Positions 52,714 to 61,386 are shown, counted from the stretch's first letter. The stretch: DNA of 61,419 nucleotides from Oscillospiraceae bacterium (GCA_017559185.1 JAFYSU010000049.1:1-61419); one strand, 5' to 3'. Made by a program: numbers and translations. The notes: generated by a model from the letters alone, not told the origin.

Positions 52714-54261
52714 TCAGCGACCAACCAGACCCATCTGATTGATTATTACATCAAGCATTTCATCCATAGCGGTGATAATGCGGGACATTGCTTCAAACGA
52801 TTTTTGATATGTAAGCATATTTGTGGTTTCTTCGTCTTTGGAAACAGCCGAAACAGAGTCACGCTGATTTAAAAGCTGGTCTGCAACTGCACCCGATGCA
52901 TCAAGTCTGCCCTGATAGTAGCTTTCCTCACCTGTGCAGGTGTTGTGGATATCTGTAATAAAATCACGGAAAGAACCGTTGAATGTCTGCGAACCGGTCA
53001 TAAATTCAGTGTTCTTATTGGTAAGCAAACGAGCATTCATATCCGAAAAATACTGGCTGTTTGTCAAGCTTGTCGCACTTGGGAATACATACGAAACCTC
53101 GTCTGTCCACTCCTGCGAAATGCTTATGTTTGCTGCTGTAATTTCCACATCTTGTGTTATTTCGTAAATTCCATTTTTGCCTTCAACCAATGCACCAAAC
53201 AGTTTTCTGAAGTTTTCACCAACAGGGTTGCCGTTTGCATCTGTTTGTGTAGGCAGAATATTATTCATTACGCCTGCAAGTGTTCTTGCAAATGTGTCAA
53301 GCTGATCTTTGTAGTAAAGAACACCTTTTTCATGGCTTTCATATTCGGACTGCAGGTCAGGACCTCGACCGTTTATAACCTCGGTAGCAGCCAAAAGTGA
53401 ACCGCTTGTCAGCTTTACCTGTTCGTTACTGCTGTTCCAGTGCATAGTAACAACATTGTTTGGGTGGCTCATGGTTTGAATTTTATCAGCCTTATTCCCC
53501 TTAACAATAACATGGTCACCAAGCATAACTGTAACTGAATTGTCGTCTTCTTCTTTAATCTGAACATTACCGTACTGCGAAAGTTCGTCAAGCAGCAGGT
53601 TTCTGTTATCTAAAAGTTCATTAGGACCGTAAACATCCACATCGCCCGAATTAAGTGCAATTTCGTTTACGATCTGCTCATTTAAATCGGCAATTTTTGC
53701 CGATATATCATTCACATCATTTATTGCAATTTCAAGATTATATGCCTGCTGTTCAGCAATTTCATCCAATCCGTTGCTGTAGTCATGCAGTGTCTGGATA
53801 AGGCCCTGAAAGGATGTTCTGAGTACATTCGCACATGAACGGTCGGTTGCTTTTTCGCCGGTCATTGTCTGGAGCGCACTGCTTATCTGGTTAACCGAGG
53901 CAAGCAGACCACTGTCTGCCGAAGCAAATTCGTCCACTATATTTGCAATGTCTGCAAGAGCATCTACTTTTTCCTGATAATAGCAGTTGTCACTGTATTC
54001 CTCACGGAAGCGTTTATCCAAAAAAGTATCCCTTGTCTGCTGTATACCCGTAATGGTAACACCCTGACCGCCAAAGTCTATTCTGTTTCCTGCATTTCTG
54101 GAAGTATATCCGTATGCACTTACCGATACCTGATCTATTCTTTGACGAGTGTAACCCGGTGTACTTATATTTGCAAGGTTCTGACCTGTTATATCCAAGC
54201 CCTTTTGAGCTACAGCCAGACCTTTTCTTCCCATTTCAAATCCTAAAAATGTGGGTCTCAA
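52714..54261 (-). CDS. flgK: FlgK hook-filament junction protein (HAP1)
   Basis: A 515-residue FlgK: FEMGRKGLAVAQKGLDITGQ, NLANISTPGYTRQRI, and a C-terminal TTNMLTYQKSFEAMSRIITAMDEMLDVI-type helix. The start is TTG at 54261, with GGAGGG 6 bases upstream and flgN ending just before. FlgK joins the hook to FlgL. Normal size. Confidence 0.96.
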   Translation of the reverse strand: MRPTFLGFEMGRKGLAVAQKGLDITGQNLANISTPGYTRQRIDQVSVSAYGYTSRNAGNRIDFGGQGVTITGIQQTRDTFLDKRFREEYSDNCYYQEKVDALADIANIVDEFASADSGLLASVNQISSALQTMTGEKATDRSCANVLRTSFQGLIQTLHDYSNGLDEIAEQQAYNLEIAINDVNDISAKIADLNEQIVNEIALNSGDVDVYGPNELLDNRNLLLDELSQYGNVQIKEEDDNSVTVMLGDHVIVKGNKADKIQTMSHPNNVVTMHWNSSNEQVKLTSGSLLAATEVINGRGPDLQSEYESHEKGVLYYKDQLDTFARTLAGVMNNILPTQTDANGNPVGENFRKLFGALVEGKNGIYEITQDVEITAANISISQEWTDEVSYVFPSATSLTNSQYFSDMNARLLTNKNTEFMTGSQTFNGSFRDFITDIHNTCTGEESYYQGRLDASGAVADQLLNQRDSVSAVSKDEETTNMLTYQKSFEAMSRIITAMDEMLDVIINQMGLVGR

Positions 54262-54279
54262 ACTAATCCCTCCAGTGTA

Positions 54280-54759
54280 TTATATCTTTGTTTCAAAGAG
54301 GGAAGTTCCCTTCTTTGGAGAATGTGTCTTTCCGTCTCCCGAATATCCCCTGCTTGTTCTTCTTTCCTGTACAGGGAGCTCCATATCTATAACCTTAAGA
54401 TTGGTTTCCACTAAATGCATAGCTTTACCATTCAGGAATTTTATCTGATTTATACGGTCCTGCATGCAATGATACAAGTCCCTAACTTTTTGTTTCTCTT
54501 CATCCTGTGCAAAGTCCACAAGCTGTTCAAATGTTGCACCGCTTACTCCCGCCGCATCCATGAGCTTTTGGCGGCGTTCTTCATACTTAGCAAACTGCAT
54601 TCCCACAGCCTGCTGCTTAGCTGCCGATTTTTCTATTATTTCAACATCATGTGTAAGCAGTGCTTCTATTTTTTCATTCTGAGCCTGAACCGCTTTTTCA
54701 AGGAATACATTGTATTCAGTAAAAAACGCCAACAGCTCATTAAAAGCCGACTTGTTCAT
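54280..54759 (-). CDS. flgN: FlgN export chaperone
   Basis: A 159-residue helical protein: LLAFFTEYNVFLEKAVQAQN, LLTHDVEIIEKSAAKQQAV and a C-terminal MHLVETNLKVIDMELPVQ then SRGYSGDGKTHS. This is the FlgN pattern; it escorts FlgK and FlgL, the next two genes. The start lies 17 bases after flgM. Confidence 0.93.
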   Translation of the reverse strand: MNKSAFNELLAFFTEYNVFLEKAVQAQNEKIEALLTHDVEIIEKSAAKQQAVGMQFAKYEERRQKLMDAAGVSGATFEQLVDFAQDEEKQKVRDLYHCMQDRINQIKFLNGKAMHLVETNLKVIDMELPVQERRTSRGYSGDGKTHSPKKGTSLFETKI

Positions 54760-54776
54760 TACGCCACCCCACGCTG

Positions 54777-55091
54777 TTATTCTGCCATTGCGTACAGCAT
54801 GGATTTTGCAACATCTCTTGCAGACACCTTGTATGTTCCGGAATTTACAGCATTTCGCAGCTGCTCAATTCTTTCAGGACTATCCTGCGCTGCAATTTCA
54901 CCCGCAATTTTTCTTGCCATGCCGGCAACATGGTTCTGACGGCTGCCCTCATGGCTTATTGTTATTGTATCTTTAATATTGGAAAATCTATCCTTTGAAA
55001 CATACGCTGCCGCACCGAGAGCACCTGTGCTTACGGACGCACCCGTTTTATTGTAGATACCGCCAAGGGAAATCGAACTGTTGATTTTCAT
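54777..55091 (-). CDS. flgM: FlgM anti-sigma-28 factor
   Basis: A 104-residue protein. The C-terminal half has the sigma-binding pattern ISHEGSRQNHVAGMARKIAG, SPERIEQLRNAVNSGTYKV and ARDVAKSMLYAM. It holds SigD until exported after hook completion. The start at 55091 follows GGAGGG; the frame opens five codons earlier without a site. First gene of flgM-N-K-L-DUF6470-fliW-csrA. Confidence 0.94.
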   Translation of the reverse strand: MKINSSISLGGIYNKTGASVSTGALGAAAYVSKDRFSNIKDTITISHEGSRQNHVAGMARKIAGEIAAQDSPERIEQLRNAVNSGTYKVSARDVAKSMLYAMAE

Positions 55092-55340
55092 ATTGGCACC
55101 CTCCATTCCTTTTTTGAGCTACTCAATAATATAATCGTATCTTATAAGAAAAATTAAAGTGCAGTCACACAAAAATTTTTTCGTTATTTTGCCAAAACCA
55201 ACAGTTTTAAAGCCATTTTTTATTGTTTATATACTTCATTTGTGACTGATTTTGTGCCCGCACACTGTATTTTTTAAAAAAAGTTTACTGCCCGCCTTTT
55301 TATTTTCATGCCGCAAGCATCCCAAAATTAATCATTGTGC

Positions 55341-55381
55341 TATTACGACAATATGTGCCCTGTACTATTGTATTACGACAA
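55341..55381 (+). repeat. Direct repeat pair, possible parA operator
   Basis: The 11-base TATTACGACAA occurs exactly at 55341-55351 and 55371-55381, 30 bases apart (about three helical turns). The second copy lies in the spacer of the parA promoter, so a protein bound there would block it. Autorepression by a ParA or ComFB partner is possible but untested. Confidence 0.6.
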
Positions 55382-55396
55382 AATTATCGTTATAAT
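55368..55396 (+). promoter_or_regulatory. Sigma-A promoter for parA-comFB
   Basis: TTGTAT (55368-55373), 17-base spacer, TATAAT (55391-55396); the ATG at 55433 would have a leader of about 30 bases. Confidence 0.75.
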
Positions 55397-55432
55397 GATA
55401 TAGTATCTTATTTAAAAAGGACAGGATATCAT

Positions 55433-56194
55433 ATGGGCAAAGTAATCGCTGTTGTCACACAAAAAGGCGGTGTGGCAAAAACCACTACTACCAACGCTCT
55501 TGCGGCAGGCTATGTCAAAAAAGGCTTTCGTGTTCTGTGCGTGGATATGGACCCTCAGCGCAATCTGTCTTTCAGTATGGCGGCAGATTTGGAAAACAGC
55601 GCTACCGCATACCACATTCTGCGCTGCGAAGTACGCACACAGTTTGCTATACAGCACACAATAATTTCCGATTTGATTGCTTCAAGTCCGCTTCTCAGCA
55701 GTATTGACCTTGAATTTACGGGCAAAAATCGTCAATTTCTGCTTAAACAAGCACTTGAACCCATCGTAGACCAATACGATTACATTTTAATAGATTCACC
55801 ACCAAACCTTGGTATTTTAACGGTAAATGCCCTTATTGCTTCCGATTATGTTATTATTCCCACATTGTCGGACATTTACAGTCTTCACGGATTGGTTCAG
55901 GTGCATGAAACAATATCATTCATCAAACAGCACGACAATCCAAACCTTACTGTTGCAGGTGTGCTTTTTACCCGATTTAATCCTTACACAAGGCTTACAC
56001 GCAGTTTGTTGGGGGCTGCCGAAATGGTTTGCGGCAATCTTGAAATTCCGCTGTTCGAAACCAAAATCCGCAACAGCATTTCACTCACCGAGGCTCAAAA
56101 TCTTCAATTTAATATTATGGAACAGGCAAAACACAGCAACGGTGCCAAGGATTACATGGCACTTGTTGATGAATTGCTTGCAAAGGGGGTATAA
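55433..56194 (+). CDS. ParA/Soj-family ATPase
   Basis: A 253-residue deviant-Walker ATPase. The P loop is QKGGVAKTTTT (Lys11 and Lys16; Ala in place of the usual Gly before Lys), then DMDPQRNLSFS and DYILIDSPPNLGILTVNAL. The start at 55433 follows AAAGGACAGG; the frame is open further upstream but that overlaps the promoter. It has no C-terminal membrane helix, so it is ParA/Soj-like and not MinD or FlhG. ParA relatives place chemotaxis clusters in Vibrio (ParC) and Rhodobacter (PpfA). The partner here is a ComFB protein; no ParB is seen. Confidence 0.9.
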   Translation: MGKVIAVVTQKGGVAKTTTTNALAAGYVKKGFRVLCVDMDPQRNLSFSMAADLENSATAYHILRCEVRTQFAIQHTIISDLIASSPLLSSIDLEFTGKNRQFLLKQALEPIVDQYDYILIDSPPNLGILTVNALIASDYVIIPTLSDIYSLHGLVQVHETISFIKQHDNPNLTVAGVLFTRFNPYTRLTRSLLGAAEMVCGNLEIPLFETKIRNSISLTEAQNLQFNIMEQAKHSNGAKDYMALVDELLAKGV

Positions 56195-56197
56195 CGC

Positions 56198-56635
56198 ATG
56201 GCTTCCAAACGAATGGAAATCGACAAGGAGGCAATGTTTCGTAAGATAATGCCCGGCAGCACTCCTCCCGGTGCAGCATCCGAACCTACTCCTCCAGCTC
56301 CTGCCGAGCCTCCTGTGTCAGCCGTTCCCTCACCTTCAAGTATTCTTCCAAGCGGAAGAATACAGGTTCGCAAAGAAAGCACTCAAATAATTGCAAATGT
56401 AATGGAACGAGTTGTGTTAGAGCGTCTTGATGATGCATTTTCAAAATTTAAATGCTGCAAATGCGACCGCTGCCGTAAGGATGTTGTTGCACTTGCACTC
56501 AACAAGCTTCCTCCAAGATATATTGTTGTCGATGAAAAAGATATTTCGTCATATGCTGCAATGATAAACACTGCGGAAGTAACCACTGCCATAGTTCAGG
56601 CGGTTCTTCAAGTTCGGTCCAATCCAAGACACTAA
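56198..56635 (+). CDS. ComFB-family protein (paralogue 2), ParA partner
   Basis: A 145-residue protein. The first 60 residues are Pro/Ala/Ser-rich and disordered; residues about 62-140 form a ComFB domain with NVMERVVLERLDDAF, the CCKCDRCRKDV cysteine cluster and ALALNKLPPRYIV, matching the ComFB at 6417-6704. Its gene starts 3 bases after parA, so the two are an operon. A link between a nucleotide-sensing domain and a positioning ATPase is inferred. Confidence 0.78.
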   Translation: MASKRMEIDKEAMFRKIMPGSTPPGAASEPTPPAPAEPPVSAVPSPSSILPSGRIQVRKESTQIIANVMERVVLERLDDAFSKFKCCKCDRCRKDVVALALNKLPPRYIVVDEKDISSYAAMINTAEVTTAIVQAVLQVRSNPRH

Positions 56636-56641
56636 AAAATT

Positions 56642-56683
56642 TATACCTCCGAAGCAAATCAAATTGCTTCGGAGGTATTTTTT
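56642..56683. terminator. Terminator after parA-comFB
   Basis: A 15-bp perfect stem (ATACCTCCGAAGCAA, 6-base loop) followed by T6 on the plus strand. It separates comFB from the convergent FliD-like gene and may also serve the minus strand, where its tail is TAAATTTTTT. Confidence 0.92.
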
Positions 56684-57983
56684 ATGCGTACATATTCATC
56701 AACAAGCCCATTGTATATACATTGTTCATATCCACGGTTCCATTTTTTCCGTAAATATTCAAAACACTAAGCATTGTATCATATTTATTTGTCTGCTGGA
56801 ATATAGACTGCGACCCTTGTACCGATGCACTTACAAGACTTGCCGAAGGCATATTCATGCCGGCTTTTGCATCTCTTTCCAAGCCTTGTGCAATACCGTA
56901 ACTTCCGCTTACTATTTCTTTCAGCAAAGCAGGATTTTTTTCAGCAAGCTCACTGAATTCATCTTTGTTAAAGGAGTATTTTCCATCTTTATCTATGGTT
57001 ATTCCCACTTCTTCCATCGACTTTTTGGAAACCGGAGTTTGCATAAGTCTTTCAAGCTGTTTTTGAACACCCACGCCGCGGTCAGCATTTTTCTTTAAGA
57101 AATCAACGGTATCGTTAAACTTATTTACCAGCTTCTCAAGTTCACCAGCCATTGACTCTACATCTATTCCTGCCGTAACGGTGCTTGTACCCGTCTTTTT
57201 AAGTTCAGCCTGAATTTGATATCCCGCAATATTTACTTTGTTCGAGGAAGACTTAAACTCTTTTGCCACACCATAACGCTCAACTGTATAAATTGCGTCC
57301 TGTGCCTGTTTTTCAGTCTTGTCAACGCCAATAGCTTCACTGAACGCACCGCTCACTTTAAACGCATTGTTTTCGCCGCTGTTTTCCGATTTCAATACCA
57401 ACGACACATTTTTACCGTTTTCAACAACCTGTGCAGTTACTCCCGCTTCCATATCGTTGATTTCCATGGCTAACGCATTGTAAAGCTCTTTATTATTTGC
57501 TGCAAATGATGGGTCTATATCAAAGCTGTATTTTCCTTCCGCAGTTTCCAAAATAAACTCACCCGAAGCCGAAGGTGCATCGGCAGCCTTAACCATTGCC
57601 GAAGCATTCACCTGTGCCTGCGCAAGCTGTTTTACTTCCACTTTATAGGATGCAGGTTCACGAACGGTAAAGCTCGCTGTAACAGCCAAAACATCTTTGT
57701 CGCTTGATGCAACATCGGTTTTGCTCGCAACGCTGCCCCTTACACTCGACATCAGATTTTTAGCTGTCTTGCTTAAGGAGTTTAAATTATTTTGATAATC
57801 TTTTAAAAATTCTACCGTGTCACTGCTTAAAGCAGTTGACTTGGATACAGTTTGTTTTATCCTTTCAATTGGAGAAACAGCTGTTCTTCCCGCTGAAACT
57901 TTATCACTTAAAATTTCCGACAATCTGTAATTGTTGACTGCCGCATATCCGTACCAATTGGTTGAACCAACTTTAGAAAACAT
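56682..57983 (-). CDS. Second FliD-like capping protein
   Basis: A 433-residue FliD-family paralogue. The C-terminal half shows MAGELEKLVNKFNDTVDFLK, EEVGITIDKDGKYSFNKDEF and LVSASVQGSQSIFQQTNKYD; the middle has flagellin-IN-like strands (YSFDIDPSFAANNKELYNAL). The first 40 residues differ from FliD. It is not beside fliS. It has a sigma-28-like promoter 40 bases upstream. It may cap an alternative filament or another junction. Confidence 0.8.
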   Translation of the reverse strand: MFSKVGSTNWYGYAAVNNYRLSEILSDKVSAGRTAVSPIERIKQTVSKSTALSSDTVEFLKDYQNNLNSLSKTAKNLMSSVRGSVASKTDVASSDKDVLAVTASFTVREPASYKVEVKQLAQAQVNASAMVKAADAPSASGEFILETAEGKYSFDIDPSFAANNKELYNALAMEINDMEAGVTAQVVENGKNVSLVLKSENSGENNAFKVSGAFSEAIGVDKTEKQAQDAIYTVERYGVAKEFKSSSNKVNIAGYQIQAELKKTGTSTVTAGIDVESMAGELEKLVNKFNDTVDFLKKNADRGVGVQKQLERLMQTPVSKKSMEEVGITIDKDGKYSFNKDEFSELAEKNPALLKEIVSGSYGIAQGLERDAKAGMNMPSASLVSASVQGSQSIFQQTNKYDTMLSVLNIYGKNGTVDMNNVYTMGLLMNMYA

Positions 57984-58021
57984 AAGCGCTCCCCCTTTTC
58001 TCCGTTTTCCTTACATAAAAA

Positions 58022-58048
58022 TTATCGTCAGTTTCAAAAGAAAATCAA
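58022..58048 (-). promoter_or_regulatory. Putative sigma-28 promoter for second FliD-like gene
   Basis: On the minus strand TTGATTTT (58048-58041), an 11-base spacer and GACGATAA (58029-58022); 7 of 8 in the -10. About 40 bases before the ATG. Confidence 0.6.
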
Positions 58049-58151
58049 TCCCCATTTTACTAATATTTATATTTTTTCAGTCCGATGCGATTAACCGCAA
58101 ATAAAAATGTACTTTTTTATAACTTTTGTTCAAAAAAGCGTAGTCAAGCAC

Positions 58152-58181
58152 TTGATTTTTATACTTTAATGCCTTTATAAT
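58152..58181 (+). promoter_or_regulatory. Putative sigma-A promoter for FapA-like gene
   Basis: TTGATT (58152-58157), 18-base spacer, TATAAT (58176-58181). The leader to 58283 would be about 95 bases and contains a small CGATGG/CCATCG stem. Confidence 0.6.
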
Positions 58182-58282
58182 TAAAATAACTATACATTAG
58201 TAATGTTTGTTGATTATAAATAATCGACTAAAAAAATAAATGAGAAAGGCGATGGGACGCTTCCATCGATTAGTGAGTAATT

Positions 58283-60046
58283 ATGTTTAAAAATATCACA
58301 TTGATCAAGCGCATCACACATGATGATACGCCGGAAGAGCGCCAAACAACCACCACCGAAACTGAATTTAACAGTGAAATCACTACTGACGAAACTTCCG
58401 AATTTAACAAAGCGGACTCCGCTGTTTTCCGCGATGAACCAATACGCGACAAAGGCGGTGCTTTGCTTCAGTTGTATAACCAAATCATTGGTATACCATT
58501 GGATAAAGCATCCTACAGCGATTTTTCTTTAGACGGCGACATAATGGATGTTGAACAAAAAACTTTTATCGACACCATGCAGGACACCGCAAATCAGCGT
58601 CTTATGAATATCGAAAATGATGTAAATGCATCTTGCTTTGCCGCTGTTTCAGACGACTCTCTGCTCGCTTGGGTATTCATTTTCCCTCCTTCCGGAAACG
58701 GCGAACATATCACTTTGGACAATGTAAATGCAGTTATTGCCGAAGCGGGTATTACACATGGTTTGGAATCCGATATTATTGAACATCTTGTTGAGGATAA
58801 AAAATATCTTAAGCTTGCGGTTATAGCTCGCGGAACACCATCCATTCCCGGAACTGATGGGTATTTGGAATATAAGTATCCGCGTGAAAACTGCATAAAT
58901 GTTTATCCTCCGGCAACCGAAAATCTTCCAACACACAAAGGTCTTTCCGATGAAGTTGACGAGGAAGAGCTCATAAAAGCCGGAAACGGATTTATTCCGC
59001 CTAAATTTACAAAGTTCAAAATACACGAAGGCGAAGTTATTTGTGAGCTTTTCCCACCCGGTGACCCTACCGATGGCATTTCCGTTACCGGAGAACCTAT
59101 CCCGGGTAATCCGGGTAATCATGCCGTACTTCCAAATGGCGAAAACACCATAATCAGTTCAGACGGTACTCGATTAATTGCCGGCTGTAACGGTCAGTTA
59201 TACTATGATAAACACAAATTCGGTGTTTCTACAGTTACTCACATTCACGGCGATGTAAATCGTTTCCTGCGTGACATTGATGTATTTGGTGATGTAATTG
59301 TAGACGGAAATGTTTTGGACGGTTTTACCATTCAAGCAAGCGGAAATGTTAATGTTAACGGAATGGTTGCGGGTGCAAATATTATTTCCGGCGGAAACAT
59401 TCACATCCGTAAAGGCATGAACGGAAACAACCGCGGTTTTCTTAGAGCTAACGGCGATGTTACAGCTAAATTCTTTGAAAACTGTACCGTTGAAAACAAT
59501 GGTTTCTTAACTACCGACAGTATTATAAGCTGCCAGATATCCTGCGGTGGAAATATTGACCTTACAAATGGTCTCGGAATTATCATCGGCGGTTCAATTT
59601 CGCTTAAAGGTTCGCTTAAAGCAAAAGTTATAGGAAGCAAAGCAAACCGCGAAACCGAAATCATAATGGGTCTTACATCAGCCATAGTACAGGAAAGACG
59701 AAAAATCGAAAGTGATTTGGCTACTCTTATCCGCGACATTGATGGGCTTGAGAAAAATGTTAATCTGCTGTCCCGTCAAAAAAATCTTACCCCTGAGTAT
59801 GAACAACTCTTTAAACAGCTTAAATTAAAACTTTCTGTTTCTAAAATGCAGCAAGCCAAACTCACCAAAAAGCGTGATGTTCTTTGGCAGAGCGTTCAAG
59901 ACCTTGATTGTCACTTGCATTGCGGAATTATTTATCCTACAACCCGTGTAGCTATAGGAAATGATGTCTACACTATTTCCCAAGTAGTAAACCGTGCACA
60001 CCTTCATCGTGTTAAGGGTGAAGGAATTATTCTTAGTACATACTAA
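58283..60046 (+). CDS. FapA-family (DUF342) polymerising beta-helix protein
   Basis: A 587-residue protein of the DUF342/FapA family. The core (about 215-480) is a run of repeats: HIHGDVNRFLRDIDVFGDVI, ASGNVNVNGMVAGANIISGG, GGNIDLTNGLGIIIGGSISL, the right-handed beta-helix of the family. A coiled-coil follows (about 480-545), then a short end. The N-terminal 55 residues are acidic. FapA-like proteins bind membrane and are linked to cell-envelope or motility gene sets; the role here is unknown. The ribosome site is weak (GTGAGT). Confidence 0.85.
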   Translation: MFKNITLIKRITHDDTPEERQTTTTETEFNSEITTDETSEFNKADSAVFRDEPIRDKGGALLQLYNQIIGIPLDKASYSDFSLDGDIMDVEQKTFIDTMQDTANQRLMNIENDVNASCFAAVSDDSLLAWVFIFPPSGNGEHITLDNVNAVIAEAGITHGLESDIIEHLVEDKKYLKLAVIARGTPSIPGTDGYLEYKYPRENCINVYPPATENLPTHKGLSDEVDEEELIKAGNGFIPPKFTKFKIHEGEVICELFPPGDPTDGISVTGEPIPGNPGNHAVLPNGENTIISSDGTRLIAGCNGQLYYDKHKFGVSTVTHIHGDVNRFLRDIDVFGDVIVDGNVLDGFTIQASGNVNVNGMVAGANIISGGNIHIRKGMNGNNRGFLRANGDVTAKFFENCTVENNGFLTTDSIISCQISCGGNIDLTNGLGIIIGGSISLKGSLKAKVIGSKANRETEIIMGLTSAIVQERRKIESDLATLIRDIDGLEKNVNLLSRQKNLTPEYEQLFKQLKLKLSVSKMQQAKLTKKRDVLWQSVQDLDCHLHCGIIYPTTRVAIGNDVYTISQVVNRAHLHRVKGEGIILSTY

Positions 60047-60050
60047 AATA

Positions 60051-60116
60051 AAAGTTCCCAAGTTTAAAAACTTGGGAACTTTCCATTTATAAAGGCACAG
60101 CCTTCGCTGTGCCTTT
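60051..60116. terminator. Paired hairpins between FapA and CheW-CZB genes
   Basis: Two perfect stems: a 13-bp stem (AAAGTTCCCAAGT, 60051-60082) right after the FapA-like stop and an 11-bp stem (AAAGGCACAGC, 60091-60116) near the CheW-CZB stop. T tails are short in both directions. Probably a bidirectional terminator pair. Confidence 0.75.
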
Positions 60117-60124
60117 ATATTGCT

Positions 60125-60952
60125 TTATTGGCCAAGATTTATTAATTTTTCAGCATCAACTTCAAGTATCATATTATTAAAGCTTTTGCTTCTGGTAACA
60201 CCTTTTATGTACGGAGAACGACTAAGCGAATTTGAACCGTCATGTTCTCCTACCGCTTCCAAATCCTCCACCGAAAGAACTTCATCCACAACCATGCCAA
60301 TGCCTCGCTCACAATTCAGCACAAGCACCATCTCACGAAATACTGATGCACGGAAAACCTCTTTGCATTCGTCCAAAAGCCCCAAAACAGCCGGCATATA
60401 TTTTTCTTTGGTATCATTCATTGCTTTATCAAGCATTTCCTTGCGTTCTTCTTCAGTCGCAGCACCTGCACATACTTCATCTTCACGCGCAGCCTTGTGT
60501 ATGTGAGCATGTGGGTCTTCCAGCTTCTTCAAATGGAACATTACCGAATTGTTGTTGATTTTAAATGAATCATACCATTTTCCCAATGCACATTGGTGAT
60601 GATCCTTTGCAAGAGTAAACTCACGACCCTCTTCATGACAGCATTCCAGCTCAGTTATCCAATTAATATGATCCTGCTTTCTTGCATCTATCATACTTAC
60701 AAATTCTTCGTATTCTGCATTAATACTCTGTAATCCAAAAAGAGTTCTCATATCAATGGTTTGCACAACCTGACCACGATTAATAAAAAATCCTGTGCAG
60801 TAATACGGAGCTTCCGGAAGTTTTTGTATTTCCGGCATTTTCAATATGCCTGAAATATATTTACTGTCCACACTAAAATATCCGTCTTTTACCTTAAATA
60901 CAATTGAAGGGAATATCGTTGTATCATTAGTTTCCATTATTTGCTCCTGCAT
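60125..60952 (-). CDS. CheW-like coupling protein with inserted CZB zinc domain
   Basis: A 275-residue protein. A CheW-like fold is split: residues about 12-78 (FKVKDGYFSVDSKYISGIL, GFFINRGQVVQTIDMRTLF) and about 205-275 (EMVLVLNCERGIGMVVDEVL, LSRSPYIKGVTRSKS). Between them is a CZB domain: H95 in DHINW, C121 in QCALGKW, and H148 and H152 in PHAHIH, the 3-His/1-Cys zinc set seen in bacterial chemoreceptor CZB domains. So zinc or redox state could modulate coupling to CheA. The ATG at 60952 follows AAAGGGG; an internal ATG five codons later has AGGAG. Confidence 0.85.
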   Translation of the reverse strand: MQEQIMETNDTTIFPSIVFKVKDGYFSVDSKYISGILKMPEIQKLPEAPYYCTGFFINRGQVVQTIDMRTLFGLQSINAEYEEFVSMIDARKQDHINWITELECCHEEGREFTLAKDHHQCALGKWYDSFKINNNSVMFHLKKLEDPHAHIHKAAREDEVCAGAATEEERKEMLDKAMNDTKEKYMPAVLGLLDECKEVFRASVFREMVLVLNCERGIGMVVDEVLSVEDLEAVGEHDGSNSLSRSPYIKGVTRSKSFNNMILEVDAEKLINLGQ

Positions 60953-61352
60953 TTAAAAATCCCCTTTCTTTTCCTTAGGAAAACCACGATGTGTTTTTAT
61001 ATAATATAACTAAATTATATAATATTTTACTTTTATTATAAAGCTAAATCTCCGAAATTACAAGATAAATATAACTGCGTCCTTTTTACCTTTTATGTGG
61101 ATGAAATATCCCTCCGATAATTTCACAAAATCGGGTTATTTTCCACACCTTGAAAGTGACAAGAAGAAGTAAACCAAATCCAATTTGTAGAACTGAATAT
61201 AATATACTAACCGAAAGGCGCAAGGTATATCTCAACCTTGCGCCTTTTCAATTTCCTATTCACACTTTCCGCCAAATCGACTGAGAGCTCTGCCGTAAGT
61301 CTTATATCAGTGCAAAAGTCAAACGGAGATAACTGCTTTTCTTTTAATAAAA
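60953..61352. other. Intergenic region without genes
   Basis: About 400 bases with no credible coding sequence. It is AT-rich, with TTTTCCTTAGGAAAA near 60970 upstream of the CheW-CZB gene and a hairpin at 61213-61249. A clear promoter for that gene was not found, only many TATA-like runs. Confidence 0.5.
61213..61249. terminator. Inverted repeat, possible terminator
   Basis: A 13-bp perfect stem AAAGGCGCAAGGT/ACCTTGCGCCTTT, 8-base loop, with short T tails on either strand. It may end an unmarked minus-strand transcript coming past the tRNA. Confidence 0.5.
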
Positions 61353-61383
61353 CAAAAAAACGAACCAACAACAGTTGATCCGT
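61353..61383 (-). terminator. Terminator after the tRNA
   Basis: On the minus strand a 10-bp stem (ACGGATCAAC with GU pairs to GTTGGTTCGT, 4-base loop) is followed by T7. It starts a few bases after the tRNA CCA. Confidence 0.8.
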
Positions 61384-61386
61384 TTT

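Larger units (their letters stand above)
55107..55432. other. Divergent region between flgM and parA
   Basis: About 326 AT-rich bases with no gene. It contains the parA promoter and a direct repeat. A distant sigma-28-like site on the minus strand (TAAGATAC, 11 bases, AACGATAA, 55410-55384) has only partial matches and would give flgM a leader near 290 bases; no better flgM promoter is seen. Confidence 0.5.

Noticed and set aside
58240..58282. Leader text GAAAGGCGATGGGACGC resembling a c-di-GMP-I riboswitch piece
   Set aside because: The other core parts (GGCAAACC upstream, AAAGCC downstream) are missing; the likeness is to a small stem CGATGG/CCATCG.
61113..61120. TCCGATAA sigma-28-like -10 on the plus strand
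   Set aside because: The required upstream box matches only 2 of 8 bases and no plus-strand gene follows.
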